A stretch of DNA of 64,000 nucleotides from Scytonematopsis contorta HA4267-MV1 (GTDB taxonomy: Bacteria > Cyanobacteriota > Cyanobacteriia > Cyanobacteriales > Nostocaceae): NCBI GenBank assembly GCA_019359035.1, contig JAHHIC010000070.1, positions 49,028-113,027 of the forward strand. Reading direction: 5' to 3'. The notes below the pieces were generated by a model. The model did no database searches and was not told where the DNA came from. It saw only the letters and a program-made list of their open reading frames with translations. Positions 1 through 13,100 of this stretch are shown here, in pieces. Position 1 is the stretch's first letter, and each line of letters starts with the position of its first letter. The translations under genes and the position numbers were made by a program.

Positions 1-15
1 ACCATAGCCAGAGAT

Positions 16-444
16 ATGTATAAAGACTTCCCCAAACCAACAGCTTATGAGAAGCTCATTTCTGGTCAAATTATCTACATGATGCAAAAAAGTCTTTTGA
101 GCGGTCTTTCTGGAGTGCTACCCGGTAGATGCGTTGCAGATGACCCCTTGTTTATGTTGTTTTTCTACAAACTATTAAAATCCCCTCTATTCGAGATGTC
201 TACTACAGAAGCTCTTCATTGGATAAATAAATGCTTTTGTCAAGAACACGATGGTTTTCATGTGGGGCTTAGGTATCACCAAAAGTTACTGGAATCTCTG
301 CGACGATTATTTGGTTGCTTGGATTACCAATGGTCAATTAACCGCGAAATGTCCATTATGGCGGCAGGAGGCTCAATTAGCAAAGCTATCCAAAATAATA
401 TCAAAACCTTTGCTCAATTCTCTAAATCCGTTTCCAGCGACTGA
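16..444 (+). CDS. Hypothetical protein, possibly a relic
   Basis: This reading frame encodes 142 residues and I do not recognise it. It is rich in aromatic and hydrophobic residues in its first half (a LFMLFFYKLL stretch near residue 47), but this is too short and mixed to call a membrane segment with confidence. No ribosome binding site stands out. It lies directly upstream of the PKS/NRPS gene, where a loading enzyme would be expected, but it shows no acyl-AMP ligase, ACP or phosphopantetheinyl transferase motif. It could be the 3' remnant of a longer gene or chance coding. Confidence 0.3.
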   Translation: MYKDFPKPTAYEKLISGQIIYMMQKSLLSGLSGVLPGRCVADDPLFMLFFYKLLKSPLFEMSTTEALHWINKCFCQEHDGFHVGLRYHQKLLESLRRLFGCLDYQWSINREMSIMAAGGSISKAIQNNIKTFAQFSKSVSSD

Positions 445-448
445 ATCA

Positions 449-520
449 TATCATGTCCGTTAGCACAAGCATAATGCAATACTCTTGAATTCTTTGCGTC
501 TTGGCGTCTTTGCTCCCGGT
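449..520 (+). repeat. Dispersed repeat, copy 1 (left of NRPS cluster)
   Basis: The segment ATCATGTCCGTTAG, then ATAATGCAATACT, then AATTCTTTGCGTCTT recurs in diverged form at about 25500-25560. The two copies flank the biosynthetic cluster and its MFS exporter in the same orientation. Dispersed repeats of this kind are common in cyanobacteria, so the flanking position may be coincidental. Confidence 0.5.
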
Positions 521-607
521 TTATCGAACCGCCAAGATTTTGTAGAGCTTGTGTAAGTTTTATTACTAATTACCAATCACTAATTACCACTAAGATACAA
601 ATTAAAA

Positions 608-3600
608 ATGGAACCCATAGCAATTATAGGAATTGGTTGCCGTTTTCCTAAAGCCAACACCCCAGAAGCTTTTTGGCAGATGTTGCATAACGGCATAGAT
701 GCAATTACAGAAGTCCCGTCCGATAGATGGAATATAGATGCATTATACGACCCCGATTTAAAGACACCCGGTAAAATGAGTACCCGTTGGGGTGGTTTCC
801 TGGAGCAGGTTGATGGATTTGACCCCAGCTTTTTCGGAATTTCTCCACGGGAGGCTGAATTAATAGACCCTCAGCAAAGATTATTGCTAGAAGTAGTATG
901 GGAAGCTTTAGAAAACGCTGGGTTAATGCCTAAGAATTTAGCAGGTAGCCAAACAGGATTGTTTGCTGGTAGTACTAATTTAGACTACCACAGGCTTCTG
1001 TACAAGGATTTGTATAATTTAAAAGTTCACATGAGCACTGGTACTTCTCCCTCAATTGTTGCCAATCGTGTATCTTATCTGCTAGATTTACGCGGGCCTA
1101 GCGTGGCAATAGATACTGCTTGTTCTTCGTCATTGGTCGCAGTTCACCTTGCATGTCAGAGTTTGCAAAGTGGAGAGTCTAATTTATGCTTGGCTTCTGG
1201 AGTGAATTTAATGTTATCTCCAGAGCCGACGATTTTGTTTTCTCAAGCTGGTATGATGTCTGCTGATGGTCGCTGTAAAACTTTTGATGCTAGTGCTGAC
1301 GGTTATGTGCGGGGAGAGGGTTGTGGTGTTGTAGTCCTTAAACGTCTAAAAGATGCACTTGCTGATGGAGACAAAGTTTTGGCGGTTATTAAAGGTTCTG
1401 CTGTTAACCAGGATGGTTTAAGTAATGGGATTACAGCACCTAATGGACTAGCACAGCAAGCGGTTATCCGTCAAGCTTTAAAAAATGCTGGCTGTAAAGG
1501 AAAAGATATTAGCTATATTGAGGCTCATGGTACTGGTACTTCTTTAGGAGACCCAATTGAAGTAAAATCTCTCAAAGCTGTGCTAATGGAAGACCGTTCC
1601 CCAAATCAGCCTTGTTGGATTGGTTCGGTTAAGACTAATATTGGTCATCTAGAGTCCGCTGCTGGTATTGCAGGTCTTATTAAGGTAGTTTTGTCACTGC
1701 AAAATCAAGAAATTCCTCCTCACTTGCATTTTCAACAACTTAATCCTTATATTTCTTTTGCGGAGACACCTTTTGCTATTCCCAATCAGCCTGTAGCTTG
1801 GAATGCCTTTACTGAAACTCGTTTAGCTGGTATAAGTTCCTTTGGATTTGGCGGTACAAACAGTCATATTATCCTCCAAGAAGCACCATTATCTCAACAC
1901 GTAAATATTTCTGATAATGTTGTGGCTAATGATAAGCGACGACAATGGCATTTGTTTAGCCTTTCTGCCAAAGATGATTCTGCTTTGCGAGAGTATGCTC
2001 AAAAATATGAAGATTTTTTAAGCTCTCACCCACAATTACCCCTAGCTGATATTTGTTTTAGTGCTAATACTGGACGTTCGCATTTTACTCATCGACTGGG
2101 AATTGTTGCTAAATCTACCACACAACTACGAGAAAAGTTACAAAATTTTGCTTCTGTTTCTGGAGTTCAGGATTTAGAAAGCGGTCGATTAACTAGTAAA
2201 AAGCGCCCAAAAATAGCATTTTTATTTACTGGTCAGGGTTCGCAGTATGTGGAGATGGGACGGCAACTTTACGAAACTCAACCTATTTTTCGTCAAACCC
2301 TAGATTACTGTGACGAAATTCTTAATACTTATTTAGAAAAACCTTTGCTCAGCGTTCTTTACCCAGATACCCAAAATTCCCAATTGGATGAAACAGCTTA
2401 CACCCAACCCGCTTTATTTGCTTTAGAATACGCTTTAGCTAAATTATGGCAATCTTGGGGTATAGAACCTTCTGCGGTTATGGGTCATAGTATAGGAGAA
2501 TATGTTGCAGCTTGTGTCGCAGGAGTATTTAGTTTAGAAGAAGGTTTAAAGTTAGTTGCCAAACGTGCAGCAAACATGCAAGCACTACCCCAAAATGGTG
2601 AAATGGTAGCTATTTTTGCTTCGGAAGTAATAGTAGCAGAAGCTATTCAACCCTATTTAAAGAAAGTAAGTATTGCTGCGATTAATTCCCCAGACAGTAT
2701 CGTTATTTCCGGTATGGGTGATGCAGTGGAAGCAATAATTGCAAGTGTGGAATCACAAGGAATAGAAACCCGACGATTAAATGTATCCCACGCTTTCCAT
2801 TCCCCACTTATGGAGCCAATGTTGGATGAATTTACAGCATTTGCAAGCCAAATTACTTTTCAAACTCCACGCATCCCCTTTGTTTCTAATTTAACAGGTG
2901 AAATAATACCACCAGATTTTATCCCTGATGCTAATTACTGGTGTCAGCATACCCGAGAAGCAGTAAAATTTATGGCAGGGATAAATACTTTGCGAGATAA
3001 GGGTTACGAGTTATTTTTAGAGATTGGTTCAAAGCCTATTCTCTCCAGTTTAGGGAAGCGTTGTTGTCCAGAAACCTGTATATTTATGCCAAGTCTTGCA
3101 TTCGGTAAAGATGATTGGCAAGTGTTGCTAGAAAGTTTATCAGTTCTCTATGAATGGGGAGTAGATATTAATTGGGCTGAATTTGAACAAGACTACCCCA
3201 AGAATCAAATATCTCTTCCCACCTATTCTTTCCAACGAAAAAGCTACTGGTTTAAAGAAAATCAAATCAAAAATCAAGTAATTCAAGAAAATAAAGTATC
3301 TCAACAAAAAATGATTCCACCATTACAAATAACTCGACGAGAGACAATCTTGACAAGCTTGCGTTCTTTGGTTGCGAATTTACTGAAAAATATACCATCA
3401 GACGTAAGAATAGATACTCCATTTATCGAAATGGGAGCAGACTCAATTATTCTCATTCATGCGGTGCGAGATATCGAAAACGCTTTTGGAATTAAAATTA
3501 CTATTCGCCAGTTTTTTGAAGATTTAAGCACTATTGATGCTTTAGCAACTTACATAGACCAGTATTTACCACCGGAGTTTCAGTTAGTAAATAATTCAGT

Positions 3601-6600
3601 AGTAGAAGCAAATACTAAAGTACAACAGTTAATACAGCCTAATACTAATATCAAATTAGCAGAGCAAAACAAGCAAATAAATGATGAAATAAACTATGAA
3701 ATAAACTATGAAAGAAGTCATGAAGGAACTGTATCTGAAACAGCCTTAGAAGAAATAATTAAACAGCAGATGCAGCTAATGTCTCAACATTTGGAGATTT
3801 TGCAAGGTAAAAATTTATCCCAGAATGGAAAATCTCAAGCAATTAAGCGGCAAACAACACCAATATCAAGAAAAAATATCAAAACAAACGACACTAAGGA
3901 AGCAAAGCCCAATCAAACCAATAAGGTACAAAAAAACAAAGAGATAGGGAATTTAAACCCTCAGCAACAACAGCACTTAGAAGCACTGATTAAAAGTTAT
4001 ACTCAACGCACGCCAAAATCCAAGCAACTAGCTTCCACATATCGTCCAGCACTTGCTGACAGCAGAGCAGTTGCGGGATTTCGTCCTTCTATTAAAGAAA
4101 TGCTCTACCCAATTTGTGGAGAAAGAGCGCAAGGTTCTAAATTTTGGGATGTAGATGGCAATAAATATATAGATATTACAATGGGTTTTGGGGTATTACT
4201 TTTTGGTCATAATCCATCTTTTATTCAAGAAGCTGTAGCAGAGCAAATACAAAAAGGTATACAAATTGGACCGCAATCCCCATTAGCTGGACAGGTTGCA
4301 CAATTAGTTTGTGAACTGACAGGAATGGAACGAGCTAGTTTTTGTAATTCGGGTACAGAAGCAGTGATGACAGCAGTGCGTTTGGCACGTACTGCAACTG
4401 GCCGGACTAAAATTGCTCTATTTTCTAGTTCTTATCACGGTCATTATGATGGAGTTTTAGCAATAGCACAAAATGCTGCTGGTGTTGCTGTACCTTTAGC
4501 TCCAGGAATATCCTCCCATGCAGTAGAAGATGTGTTGGTGTTAGATTACGATAATCCCCAATCCCTGGAAATTTTGCAAGCTCATCAGAGTGAATTAGCA
4601 GCCGTATTGCTGGAACCTGTACAGAGTCGCAAACCGGACTTACAACCTCAGCAATTTTTACAACAATTGCGAGAATTTACTTATTCAGCAGGATGTGCGC
4701 TGATTTTTGATGAAGTTCTTACAGGCTTTCGTATTCACCCTGGAGGGGCACAAGCTTGGTTTGGAGTTCAAGCAGATATTGCGACCTATGGTAAGATTGT
4801 TGGTGGTGGAATGCCAATTGGGGTTGTAGCTGGTAAGGCAGCCTATATGAATTGTATCGATGGTGGTATGTGGAAATACGGTGATGCTTCCTATCCCCAA
4901 ACGGAACAAACATTTTTTGCTGGCACTTTCAACAAAAACCATATGGGTATGGCTGTGACGCTAGCCGTACTTAAGCATCTTAAAAATCAAGGTCTAGTTC
5001 TTCAGGAGCAGTTAAATCAACGCACATCGCATTTAGCTACAACGCTGAATACTTACTTTGAAATCGAAGATGTACCCATCCGAATTGTGCATTTTGGCTC
5101 TTTGTTTCGTTTTACCTTTTCGGGAAATTTGGATTTACTATTTTATCACTTGTTGTGCAAAGGTATCTACATTTGGGAAGGACGTAACTGTTTTCTATCT
5201 ACAGCACATACTGACGACGATATTAATACTATCACTCAAGCTGTAAAAGATAGCGTAGAAGAACTACGAAAAGGAGGTTTTTTACCCAACAAACCTGGGA
5301 CGTTACATGTAGAGACGTTACATGTAGAGACGTTACATGTAACGTCTCTACAACATGGGTTAACCGAACAGTATGAAGAAGTAAATAACACACATAAAGT
5401 ACACCTCACTGAAGCCCAAAAGCAACTCTGGGTTTTAGCGAAGATGGAGAACAATGGCTTTTTAGCCTACAATATCTCTGTAAGTCTTCAATTGCAAGGT
5501 TCGTTTCGTTTGGGTGCGATGCATCAAGCGGTACAAAAACTTGTGGCTCGTCATGAAGCTTTAAGAACATTTATTGACAGTCAGGGTGATTTTCAGTACA
5601 TAAAACCATCTTTGAAGATAGATATTCCTGTAATTGATATCTCAAGTTTGGGGAGCTGTGAACGTGAATCGAAAATGGCTGAGTGGCTAGACAAAGAAAG
5701 CTTTGAGCCTTTCGACCTTACTCATGCTCCCTTGTTCCGTATTCAAATCCTCAAGTTAGAAGAACAATTACACTTAGTGATTTTAACGACTCATCATATC
5801 ATTACTGATGGCTGGTCAATGAATATTATCCTAAAAGAGTTGACCGCATTATACTCAGCAGAATGTCAAGGTGTTACTTGCCAACTCCCACCGACTATGC
5901 AGTTTAAGGAATACATCAAGTGGCAGGAACAACAAAGCCAGACTGAGACAATGGCAGCTTGTGAATCTTACTGGTTACAAAAGTTTACTGTTTCTATTCC
6001 CGTTTTAAACTTACCTACAGACCGTCCTCATCCAGCATTTAAAAGTTATAGAGGTAGTAGGCAAACAAAGCGGCTTAATGCAGATATTTGCAATAGTATC
6101 AAAAAGCTAAGCAGAGAAAAAGGTTGTACTTTATTTATGACGCTCTTTGCAGCGTACGCAATTTTTCTACACCGCGTAACAACTCAAAACGATATTGTAG
6201 TTGGTATTCCCTCAGCTGGTCGCTCTCTTGAAGGTAGTGAGCTACTAGTTGGCTATTGTGCCCACATATTACCCATCCAAAGCTGCATCGTCGAAAATCC
6301 CACACTCTCTGAGTATCTGGAAAATTTGAGAAGTTTATTATTAGAAGATTACGAACACCAGGACTATCCTTTTGCAAGGCTGCTTAAGCAATTGGAAGTA
6401 AATCGAGATTTGAGTCGTTCCCCTCTGGTAACAGCCATATTTAATTTGGAACGACCTTTAGTTGTGGAAATGTTTGAGTTAGAAGCCAATTTGTTCTCCA
6501 AGCCTATTAATTTTGTTGATTACGATTTCAGTTTAAATGCCATCGAAATAAACGATGAAATTGTGCTGAATTGTGATTATAATACAGATTTGTTCAACGC

Positions 6601-9600
6601 TGACACAATTACACGTATGCTTGGACATTTCCAAACTTTACTGGAGGGAATTGTTTCTAATCCACAGCAACGAGTTTTACAATTACCTCTACTGACAGAA
6701 GCAGAGCAAAGACAGATACTTGTAGATTGGAACTCGACCACTGTTGAGTATCCTCAAGATAAGTGTATCCACGAATTATTTGAATTACAGGTGGAACGTA
6801 CTCCAAATTCAGTAGCATTGGTGTATGAAAATCAACAAGTAACGTACCATGAGTTGAATTGTCGTGCAAACCAATTAGCACATTACTTGCAGTCTAGAGG
6901 AGTAGGAGCAGATGTACTGGTAGGAATTTGTGTAGAACGTTCGGTAGAAATGGTGGTAGGACTGTTGGGAATCCTTAAGGCTGGTGGGGCTTATGTTCCG
7001 CTTGACCCAGAGTATCCCAGCACGCGCCTAAGTTTTATGCTCGAAGACGCTCAATTTTCAGTACTGTTAACCCAACAGCAACTCGTCAATAGACTACCTA
7101 AACACGGAGCGCATCTTGTTTGCTTGGATACAGATTGGGAGGTTATTGCTCAGTCAAGTCAGGATAATCCTAGTACTACAGTACAAGGCAATAATCTTGC
7201 TTATGTTATATATACTTCCGGTTCTACAGGGAAACCAAAAGGAGCAATAAATACCCATTGGGGAATTTATAATCGTCTTCTTTGGATGCAAGAAAATTAT
7301 CAACTGACGACAAGTGATGCTGTACTCCAGAAAACGACTTTCAGTTTTGATGTATCAGTATGGGAGTTTTTCTGGACTCTAATAACAGGTGCTCGTTTAG
7401 TAATTGCGAAGCCCGAAGGACATAAAGATGGTGAATATTTAGTCAATTTAATTGCCCAAGAAAATATTACCACTCTGCATTTTGTACCTTCAATGCTTCA
7501 AGCGTTCTTAGAAACGCAGGGAGTAGAAAAGTTAAAATCTCTCAAGCGAGTTATTTGTAGTGGTGAAGCCTTACCTTTTGCACTCCAGCAAAACTTCTTT
7601 AAGCTTTTAGTAAATGCCGAATTGCATAATCTGTATGGTCCTACAGAAGCAGCAATTGATGTCACTTTCTGGAAGTGTCAAAGGGAAGACAATAAATCTA
7701 TAGTCCCCATCGGTCGTCCTATTAGCAACACCCAAATTTATTTATTAGATACCCATCTCCAATCAGTACCTATTGGCGTACCGGGAGAGTTGCACATTGG
7801 AGGTGCAGGGTTAGCAAAAGGCTACCTCAACCGTCCGGAGTTAACATTTGAGAAATTTATCCCTAACCCCTTTAGCACAGATGTGTACTCCCGTCTCTAT
7901 AAAACTGGAGACTTAGCACGCTATTTACCTGATGGCAATATTGAATACCTCGGGCGCATCGATAACCAGGTAAAAATTCGTGGCTTCCGTATTGAATTAG
8001 GGGAAATAGAAGCAGTACTAAGTCAACACCCATCAGTTCACTCAGTTCTTGTCACAGCTAGAGCAGACAATCCGGGAACTCAACGCTTGGTCGCCTACAT
8101 TGTGCCACACCAGCAGGAAGAACTTATAATTAGCGAGTTGCGCCAATTCCTGAAAGCAAAACTACCAGAGTATATGCTACCGTCAGCTTTCGTCATTTTG
8201 GAAGCTTTGCCCCTTACAAATAATGGTAAAGTAGACCGTCGCGCCTTACCAGCACCAGAGTTAGACCGCGAATTGTTAGACAAATATGTAGCCCCACGTA
8301 CCCAAATTGAAGAAACCTTGGCTATTATTTGGGCATCAGTCTTGAAAGTTGAACGAGTGGGTATACATGATAACTTCTTTGAACTGGGAGGAGATTCGAT
8401 TCTCAGTATTCAAATTATTGCCAGAGCAAATCAGTTAGGAATTACACTTAGTTCCAAACAAATGTTAATGCATCAGACAATATTTGAGTTAGCAGCAGTA
8501 GCAGGTACAATTGAGACTATACAGGCAGAGCAAGGTCTGGTAACAGGAGCAACACCACTAACACCCATTCAACATTGGTTCTTTGAGCAAAATATACCAG
8601 AGCCACATCACTTTAACCAATCATTTCTGCTATCTGTACCACCACAGTGGAAACCAGAAATATTAGAGCAAGTTGTGCAATATTTGCTTTTACATCACGA
8701 TGCTTTACGCTTACGCTTTGTTAGGTCAGAGTCTAATTGGCAACAGATTCACGCGAACGAGACTGATAACACTGCTTTCTCCTGGGTGGATTTATCTATG
8801 TTACCAGTAACTGAGCAAACAACTGTGATGGAAGCAACTGCGGCAAAATTACAAGCCAGCTTAAATCTGTCGAAAGATTTAGTACGGGTCGCTTTTTTCA
8901 GGTTAGGTGTTGACAAACCAAGCAGATTACTAATAGTAATACATCATTTGGTAGTTGACGGCGTTTCTTGGCGAATTTTGTTGGAGGATTTGCAGACAGC
9001 TTACCAGCAGATTAGCCATGACCAAGCACTCCACCTACCTCCAAAAACAACCTCTTTTAAAGATTGGTCTCATCGAGTAGCAAAATATGCACAATCAGAA
9101 GTCCTTAAATCAGAACTGGTTTACTGGTTAAGTGAATCTCGAAAGCAAGTTACTTCGATACCAGTGGATTATGCACAAGGAGTTAATACTACCGCATCTG
9201 TAAGCACAATATCAGTTTCGTTAAATGAAACAGAAACAAAAGCCTTCCTGCAACATGTGCCTAAGGCTTACAATACTCAAATTAATGATGTGTTATTAAC
9301 TGCTTTAGTACAGGTATTGGGGAAATGGAATAGCTCTAACTCTGTGCTGCTCAACTTAGAAGGTCATGGAAGGGAAGATATTGTTGAAGATGTAGATTTA
9401 TCACGTACTGTCGGTTGGTTTACCACAATTTTCCCAGTTTTTATAGAATTAGTAGAACCGGGAGTGATAGATAATCCAGGAGATGCTTTAAAGTTGGTTA
9501 AAGAACAACTGCGTCTCATTCCAAACAAGGGAATTGGTTATGGTTTATTGCGTTATCTTAGCGAAAACGCAGAAATCGCCAACCAACTACAGAAACGGAC

Positions 9601-9976
9601 GCAAGCACAGATTAGTTTTAATTATTTGGGTCAATTTGACCAAATTATTAACACAAGTAGTACTATTCAACTAGCTAGTGAGTTTGCTGGGTTAGAGCAT
9701 AGTTTGTATGGTAATCGCGCTCATCTGCTAGACATTAACAGTATTATTATTGGAAATCAACTGCAAATAGATTGGACTTACAGCAGAAATGTCCATTTGC
9801 ACGCAACAATCGAGAATCTGGCACAAGAATTTGTCAAAGCTTTGCAATCGCTAATTGCCCATTGCTTAAATCCAGAAAATGGAGGTTATACACCTTCAGA
9901 TTTTGAATTAGCCAAAGTTAGCCAACTAGAACTTGACCAAGTGTTAGCAAGCCTAGCATTCAAACAAGAATTGTAG
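608..9976 (+). CDS. Hybrid PKS-NRPS: KS-AT-ACP-AMT-C-A-PCP-E
   Basis: This 3122-residue megasynthase extends an acyl starter with malonyl-CoA, transaminates the beta-ketone, condenses the beta-amino acyl unit with an amino acid and epimerises that residue. Domains in order: KS about 1-430 (DTACSSS, Cys172; AHGTGT and GHLESAAG histidines); AT about 535-835 (GHSIGE, Ser628; HAFH motif, which indicates malonyl specificity); ACP about 925-1000 (Ser946); a low-complexity linker; a glutamate-1-semialdehyde-type aminotransferase about 1148-1560 (PLP Lys1396 in YGKIVGGG); C about 1600-2040 (HHIITDGWS); A about 2045-2560; PCP (Ser2597); E about 2640-3085 ([23 protein letters not shown]). No KR, DH or ER domain exists, as expected if the beta-ketone goes straight to transamination, as in mycosubtilin and microcystin synthetases. 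By-eye pocket residues are DVWHISLIDK, one change from the classic serine code, so D-Ser is predicted. The protein begins with a KS, so the acyl starter must come from elsewhere. Confidence 0.93.
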   Translation: MEPIAIIGIGCRFPKANTPEAFWQMLHNGIDAITEVPSDRWNIDALYDPDLKTPGKMSTRWGGFLEQVDGFDPSFFGISPREAELIDPQQRLLLEVVWEALENAGLMPKNLAGSQTGLFAGSTNLDYHRLLYKDLYNLKVHMSTGTSPSIVANRVSYLLDLRGPSVAIDTACSSSLVAVHLACQSLQSGESNLCLASGVNLMLSPEPTILFSQAGMMSADGRCKTFDASADGYVRGEGCGVVVLKRLKDALADGDKVLAVIKGSAVNQDGLSNGITAPNGLAQQAVIRQALKNAGCKGKDISYIEAHGTGTSLGDPIEVKSLKAVLMEDRSPNQPCWIGSVKTNIGHLESAAGIAGLIKVVLSLQNQEIPPHLHFQQLNPYISFAETPFAIPNQPVAWNAFTETRLAGISSFGFGGTNSHIILQEAPLSQHVNISDNVVANDKRRQWHLFSLSAKDDSALREYAQKYEDFLSSHPQLPLADICFSANTGRSHFTHRLGIVAKSTTQLREKLQNFASVSGVQDLESGRLTSKKRPKIAFLFTGQGSQYVEMGRQLYETQPIFRQTLDYCDEILNTYLEKPLLSVLYPDTQNSQLDETAYTQPALFALEYALAKLWQSWGIEPSAVMGHSIGEYVAACVAGVFSLEEGLKLVAKRAANMQALPQNGEMVAIFASEVIVAEAIQPYLKKVSIAAINSPDSIVISGMGDAVEAIIASVESQGIETRRLNVSHAFHSPLMEPMLDEFTAFASQITFQTPRIPFVSNLTGEIIPPDFIPDANYWCQHTREAVKFMAGINTLRDKGYELFLEIGSKPILSSLGKRCCPETCIFMPSLAFGKDDWQVLLESLSVLYEWGVDINWAEFEQDYPKNQISLPTYSFQRKSYWFKENQIKNQVIQENKVSQQKMIPPLQITRRETILTSLRSLVANLLKNIPSDVRIDTPFIEMGADSIILIHAVRDIENAFGIKITIRQFFEDLSTIDALATYIDQYLPPEFQLVNNSVVEANTKVQQLIQPNTNIKLAEQNKQINDEINYEINYERSHEGTVSETALEEIIKQQMQLMSQHLEILQGKNLSQNGKSQAIKRQTTPISRKNIKTNDTKEAKPNQTNKVQKNKEIGNLNPQQQQHLEALIKSYTQRTPKSKQLASTYRPALADSRAVAGFRPSIKEMLYPICGERAQGSKFWDVDGNKYIDITMGFGVLLFGHNPSFIQEAVAEQIQKGIQIGPQSPLAGQVAQLVCELTGMERASFCNSGTEAVMTAVRLARTATGRTKIALFSSSYHGHYDGVLAIAQNAAGVAVPLAPGISSHAVEDVLVLDYDNPQSLEILQAHQSELAAVLLEPVQSRKPDLQPQQFLQQLREFTYSAGCALIFDEVLTGFRIHPGGAQAWFGVQADIATYGKIVGGGMPIGVVAGKAAYMNCIDGGMWKYGDASYPQTEQTFFAGTFNKNHMGMAVTLAVLKHLKNQGLVLQEQLNQRTSHLATTLNTYFEIEDVPIRIVHFGSLFRFTFSGNLDLLFYHLLCKGIYIWEGRNCFLSTAHTDDDINTITQAVKDSVEELRKGGFLPNKPGTLHVETLHVETLHVTSLQHGLTEQYEEVNNTHKVHLTEAQKQLWVLAKMENNGFLAYNISVSLQLQGSFRLGAMHQAVQKLVARHEALRTFIDSQGDFQYIKPSLKIDIPVIDISSLGSCERESKMAEWLDKESFEPFDLTHAPLFRIQILKLEEQLHLVILTTHHIITDGWSMNIILKELTALYSAECQGVTCQLPPTMQFKEYIKWQEQQSQTETMAACESYWLQKFTVSIPVLNLPTDRPHPAFKSYRGSRQTKRLNADICNSIKKLSREKGCTLFMTLFAAYAIFLHRVTTQNDIVVGIPSAGRSLEGSELLVGYCAHILPIQSCIVENPTLSEYLENLRSLLLEDYEHQDYPFARLLKQLEVNRDLSRSPLVTAIFNLERPLVVEMFELEANLFSKPINFVDYDFSLNAIEINDEIVLNCDYNTDLFNADTITRMLGHFQTLLEGIVSNPQQRVLQLPLLTEAEQRQILVDWNSTTVEYPQDKCIHELFELQVERTPNSVALVYENQQVTYHELNCRANQLAHYLQSRGVGADVLVGICVERSVEMVVGLLGILKAGGAYVPLDPEYPSTRLSFMLEDAQFSVLLTQQQLVNRLPKHGAHLVCLDTDWEVIAQSSQDNPSTTVQGNNLAYVIYTSGSTGKPKGAINTHWGIYNRLLWMQENYQLTTSDAVLQKTTFSFDVSVWEFFWTLITGARLVIAKPEGHKDGEYLVNLIAQENITTLHFVPSMLQAFLETQGVEKLKSLKRVICSGEALPFALQQNFFKLLVNAELHNLYGPTEAAIDVTFWKCQREDNKSIVPIGRPISNTQIYLLDTHLQSVPIGVPGELHIGGAGLAKGYLNRPELTFEKFIPNPFSTDVYSRLYKTGDLARYLPDGNIEYLGRIDNQVKIRGFRIELGEIEAVLSQHPSVHSVLVTARADNPGTQRLVAYIVPHQQEELIISELRQFLKAKLPEYMLPSAFVILEALPLTNNGKVDRRALPAPELDRELLDKYVAPRTQIEETLAIIWASVLKVERVGIHDNFFELGGDSILSIQIIARANQLGITLSSKQMLMHQTIFELAAVAGTIETIQAEQGLVTGATPLTPIQHWFFEQNIPEPHHFNQSFLLSVPPQWKPEILEQVVQYLLLHHDALRLRFVRSESNWQQIHANETDNTAFSWVDLSMLPVTEQTTVMEATAAKLQASLNLSKDLVRVAFFRLGVDKPSRLLIVIHHLVVDGVSWRILLEDLQTAYQQISHDQALHLPPKTTSFKDWSHRVAKYAQSEVLKSELVYWLSESRKQVTSIPVDYAQGVNTTASVSTISVSLNETETKAFLQHVPKAYNTQINDVLLTALVQVLGKWNSSNSVLLNLEGHGREDIVEDVDLSRTVGWFTTIFPVFIELVEPGVIDNPGDALKLVKEQLRLIPNKGIGYGLLRYLSENAEIANQLQKRTQAQISFNYLGQFDQIINTSSTIQLASEFAGLEHSLYGNRAHLLDINSIIIGNQLQIDWTYSRNVHLHATIENLAQEFVKALQSLIAHCLNPENGGYTPSDFELAKVSQLELDQVLASLAFKQEL
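5299..5351 (+). repeat. Palindromic repeat inserted in frame in the megasynthase
   Basis: Three 15-bp units of GACGTTACATGTA type start at 5299, 5314 and 5329. The last completes a perfect 28-bp palindrome at 5324-5351. They lie inside the megasynthase gene and are translated as repeated TLHVE units in the linker between the aminotransferase and condensation domains. A near-identical palindrome is intergenic at 52915-52942, so this is a mobile-type short repeat tolerated in an inter-domain linker. Confidence 0.85.
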
Positions 9977-10184
9977 TATTTAGGTTCTGTTTTTCCAAGA
10001 ATGCATAAATTGAGTTCAGCAACCCCTAATTAGGAATATAGCCACGAAAGCTTATTTTCTTTAGTGTTAAGACCCACTACTAACCCTAATTAGCTGAACC
10101 AATTTACCTCACGTAATCAAAATTTTGTCAACGTCTAAGCTTCAGAACTGAAAAAAATAGAACTGGACAAAACCAGCTAGGAAA

Positions 10185-13100
10185 ATGAAAAATTTTGAAG
10201 ATATTTATCCACTCTCCAGTATGCAACAAGGTATGCTATTCCATAGCTTGTATGCTCCAGAGTCAGAAGTATATTTTACACAATTCAGTTGCATCTTGAG
10301 GGGAAACCTAAACTTACAAGCATTCGAGCAAGCTTGGCAACAAGTGGTAGCAAAGCATTCGGTCTTGCGGACTGCTTTTGTTTGGGAACACTTGAGCGAA
10401 CCACTTCAAGTAGTACATCGGCAGGTGAAAACTACCGTAGAGACTCTGGACTGGCGCTTGCTATCCGTTGAAGAGCAGCAACAGCAATTAGATATTTTCT
10501 TACAGTCACAGCGGCAACAGGGGTTCCAACTCTCTCAAGCACCATTAATGCGTCTCCATCTCATCCAATTCGCTGAGGAATGTTACCAATTTGTTTGGGG
10601 TCACCATCACTTATTACTCGATGGCTGGTCATTACCTTTAGTTTTGAAAGACCTCTCGTACTTTTATCAAGCATTTTATCGGGGAGAAAATTTACATCAT
10701 CAACCAACTGTAAGTTACAGAAACTATATTGCTTGGTTACAGAAACAAGATTTAGCTAAAGCTAAAGAATTTTGGCGGCAAAAGCTTAAAGGCTTTATCG
10801 CACCAACTCCCTTGACAGTAGATAGAACATTATCATTGTTAAATCGAAAACTATCAAATCAAGAACTATCAAATCAAAAACAATTGGTCAGCTACGGTGA
10901 ACAACAAATCCAGTTGACAGTGCAATCAACGGCTACTGCAAAGTCTTTTGCACGACAGCATCAATTGACTATGAATAATTTAGTACAAGCAACCTGGGCA
11001 CTACTACTGTCTCGTTATAGCGGACAAACAGAAGTCGTTTTTGGTGCTACTGTGTCTGGTCGTCCACCATCTCTTGCAGGTATAGAATCTATGGTGGGAT
11101 TGTTTATCAATACCCTACCAATGCTAGTAAAAGTGTCTGCTGAAGCCGAACTGCTACCCTGGTTAAAAAATTTACAGGTGGAGCAAGTTGAGTGTGAGCA
11201 ATATTCATATAGCCCACTAGTAGAAATTCAGGGTGTTAGTGATGTTCCCAAAGGAACTTCCTTATTTGAGAGCATTGTAGTATTTGAGAATTATCCACTC
11301 GATGCTGCTATGCAACAAACAGATGGTAGTTTGTCCATTTCTGATATTCAAACCATTGAACAAACTAATTATCCTCTCACAGTAGTAGCTGTTCTTGATG
11401 AGCAATTGTGTGTAAAAATAAGCTATGATAGCAGTAAATTTGATGATGCTACCATTACCCGTATGTTGGGGCATTTTCGGACATTATTTGAGGGGATTAT
11501 CGCAAATTCTGTTGGGTCGATTTCCCAATTACCTCTTTTGACAGAAGTTGAGCGACAACAATTACTCGTAGAGTGGAACTCGATTACTGAGGAATATCCT
11601 CAAGACAAGTGTATTCATCAACTAATCGAAGCTCAAGTAGAAAAAACTCCAAATGCCATAGCAGTAGTGTTTGGAAATCAACAACTCACTTACCGGGAGT
11701 TGGATAATCGCGCAAACCAATTGGCAAATCATCTGCAAACGCTGGGTGTTTGTCCAGAGATGTTTGTAGGGTTATGCATGGAGCCTTCCTTGGAGATGGT
11801 AGTTGGATTACTCGGTATTTTGAAAGCAGATGGGGTATATGTGCCATTAGACCCGCGATTACCCAAACAGAGATTAGCATTTATGCTAGAAGATACCCAA
11901 ATCTCCGTACTGCTTACTCAAAAATCTTTATCAGTGGAGCTTCCCATTTATCAAGCAAAAGTGATTTGCTTGGACAATGACTGGGAAATGATTGCTCAAA
12001 ACAGTGTCACAATGCCAGTTAGTCTAGTTAAACCTCAAAATTTAGCATGTGTATTTTACACTTCAGGCTCTACAGGCAACCCCAAGGGAGTTTTAGTAGT
12101 TCACCAAGGTTTAGTTAACTATGCACTAGCTGCAGTCAAAGATTTTGAATTACAATCTAGCGATCGCATTTTGCAGTTAGCCTCTCTGAGCTTCGATGTG
12201 GTTTTGGAAGAACTTCTTCCCACTTGGTTAAGTGGCGCAACTGTTGTTCTACGAGACAGAAATACTGTTGTTTCTGGTGCTGAGTTGCAAAAACTAATAG
12301 AGCAACAGCAGTTGACGGGAATGGAATTAACTACCGCTTATTGGCAGCAGTGGGTTTCAGAACTATCACTCACTCAACAAACACCACCTAGTAGCCTTCG
12401 CTTTGTAATTATGGGTGGTGAGATGGTTTTACCAGAAAAACTTGCAACTTGGCAGCAGTTTGATATCCCTTTGTTCCATGTGTATGGGCTTACTGAGACG
12501 TCAATAACTTCTACAACCTATAAATTATCTCACAGCTTAGAAGAAGGTCAAGAAGTTTGCTCCGAGTTACCCATCGGTCGTCCAATGGCAAACACACAAA
12601 TTTATATCTTAGACAGATATCTTCAGCCAGTACCTATAGGTGTACCAGGCGAATTATACATCGGTGGTGTTAGCTTGGCACGAGGTTACCTCAACCGTCC
12701 AAATCTGACTGCGGAGCGGTTTATTTCTAACCCTTTTAACCAATCATTTGGTGAACGCTTGTACAAGACTGGTGATTTAGCTTGCTATTTACCCACTGGA
12801 GATATTAAATTCCTTGGTCGTATTGATAACCAAGTGAAACTACGGGGCTTTCGCATCGAGCTAGGGGAAATTGAGTCACTACTTGCTCAACATCCAGACG
12901 TGGAGCAAACCATAGTCATTATGCGAGAAGATATTCTTGGTGATAAATACCTCGCTGCATACTTAGTAGCTAATCAAAACTCAACTCCTTCCAATTCTCA
13001 ACTACATAACTTCCTCAGCGAAAAATTACCAGAGTACATGATTCCCTCTGTTTTCGTTTCGCTCAAAACGATACCTCTGACAACTAATGGCAAAGTAAAC

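Noticed and set aside
4050..5290. Aminotransferase segment as a housekeeping hemL (glutamate-1-semialdehyde aminomutase)
   Set aside because: It is in frame within the megasynthase between ACP and C domains, the known place for beta-aminating AMT domains.
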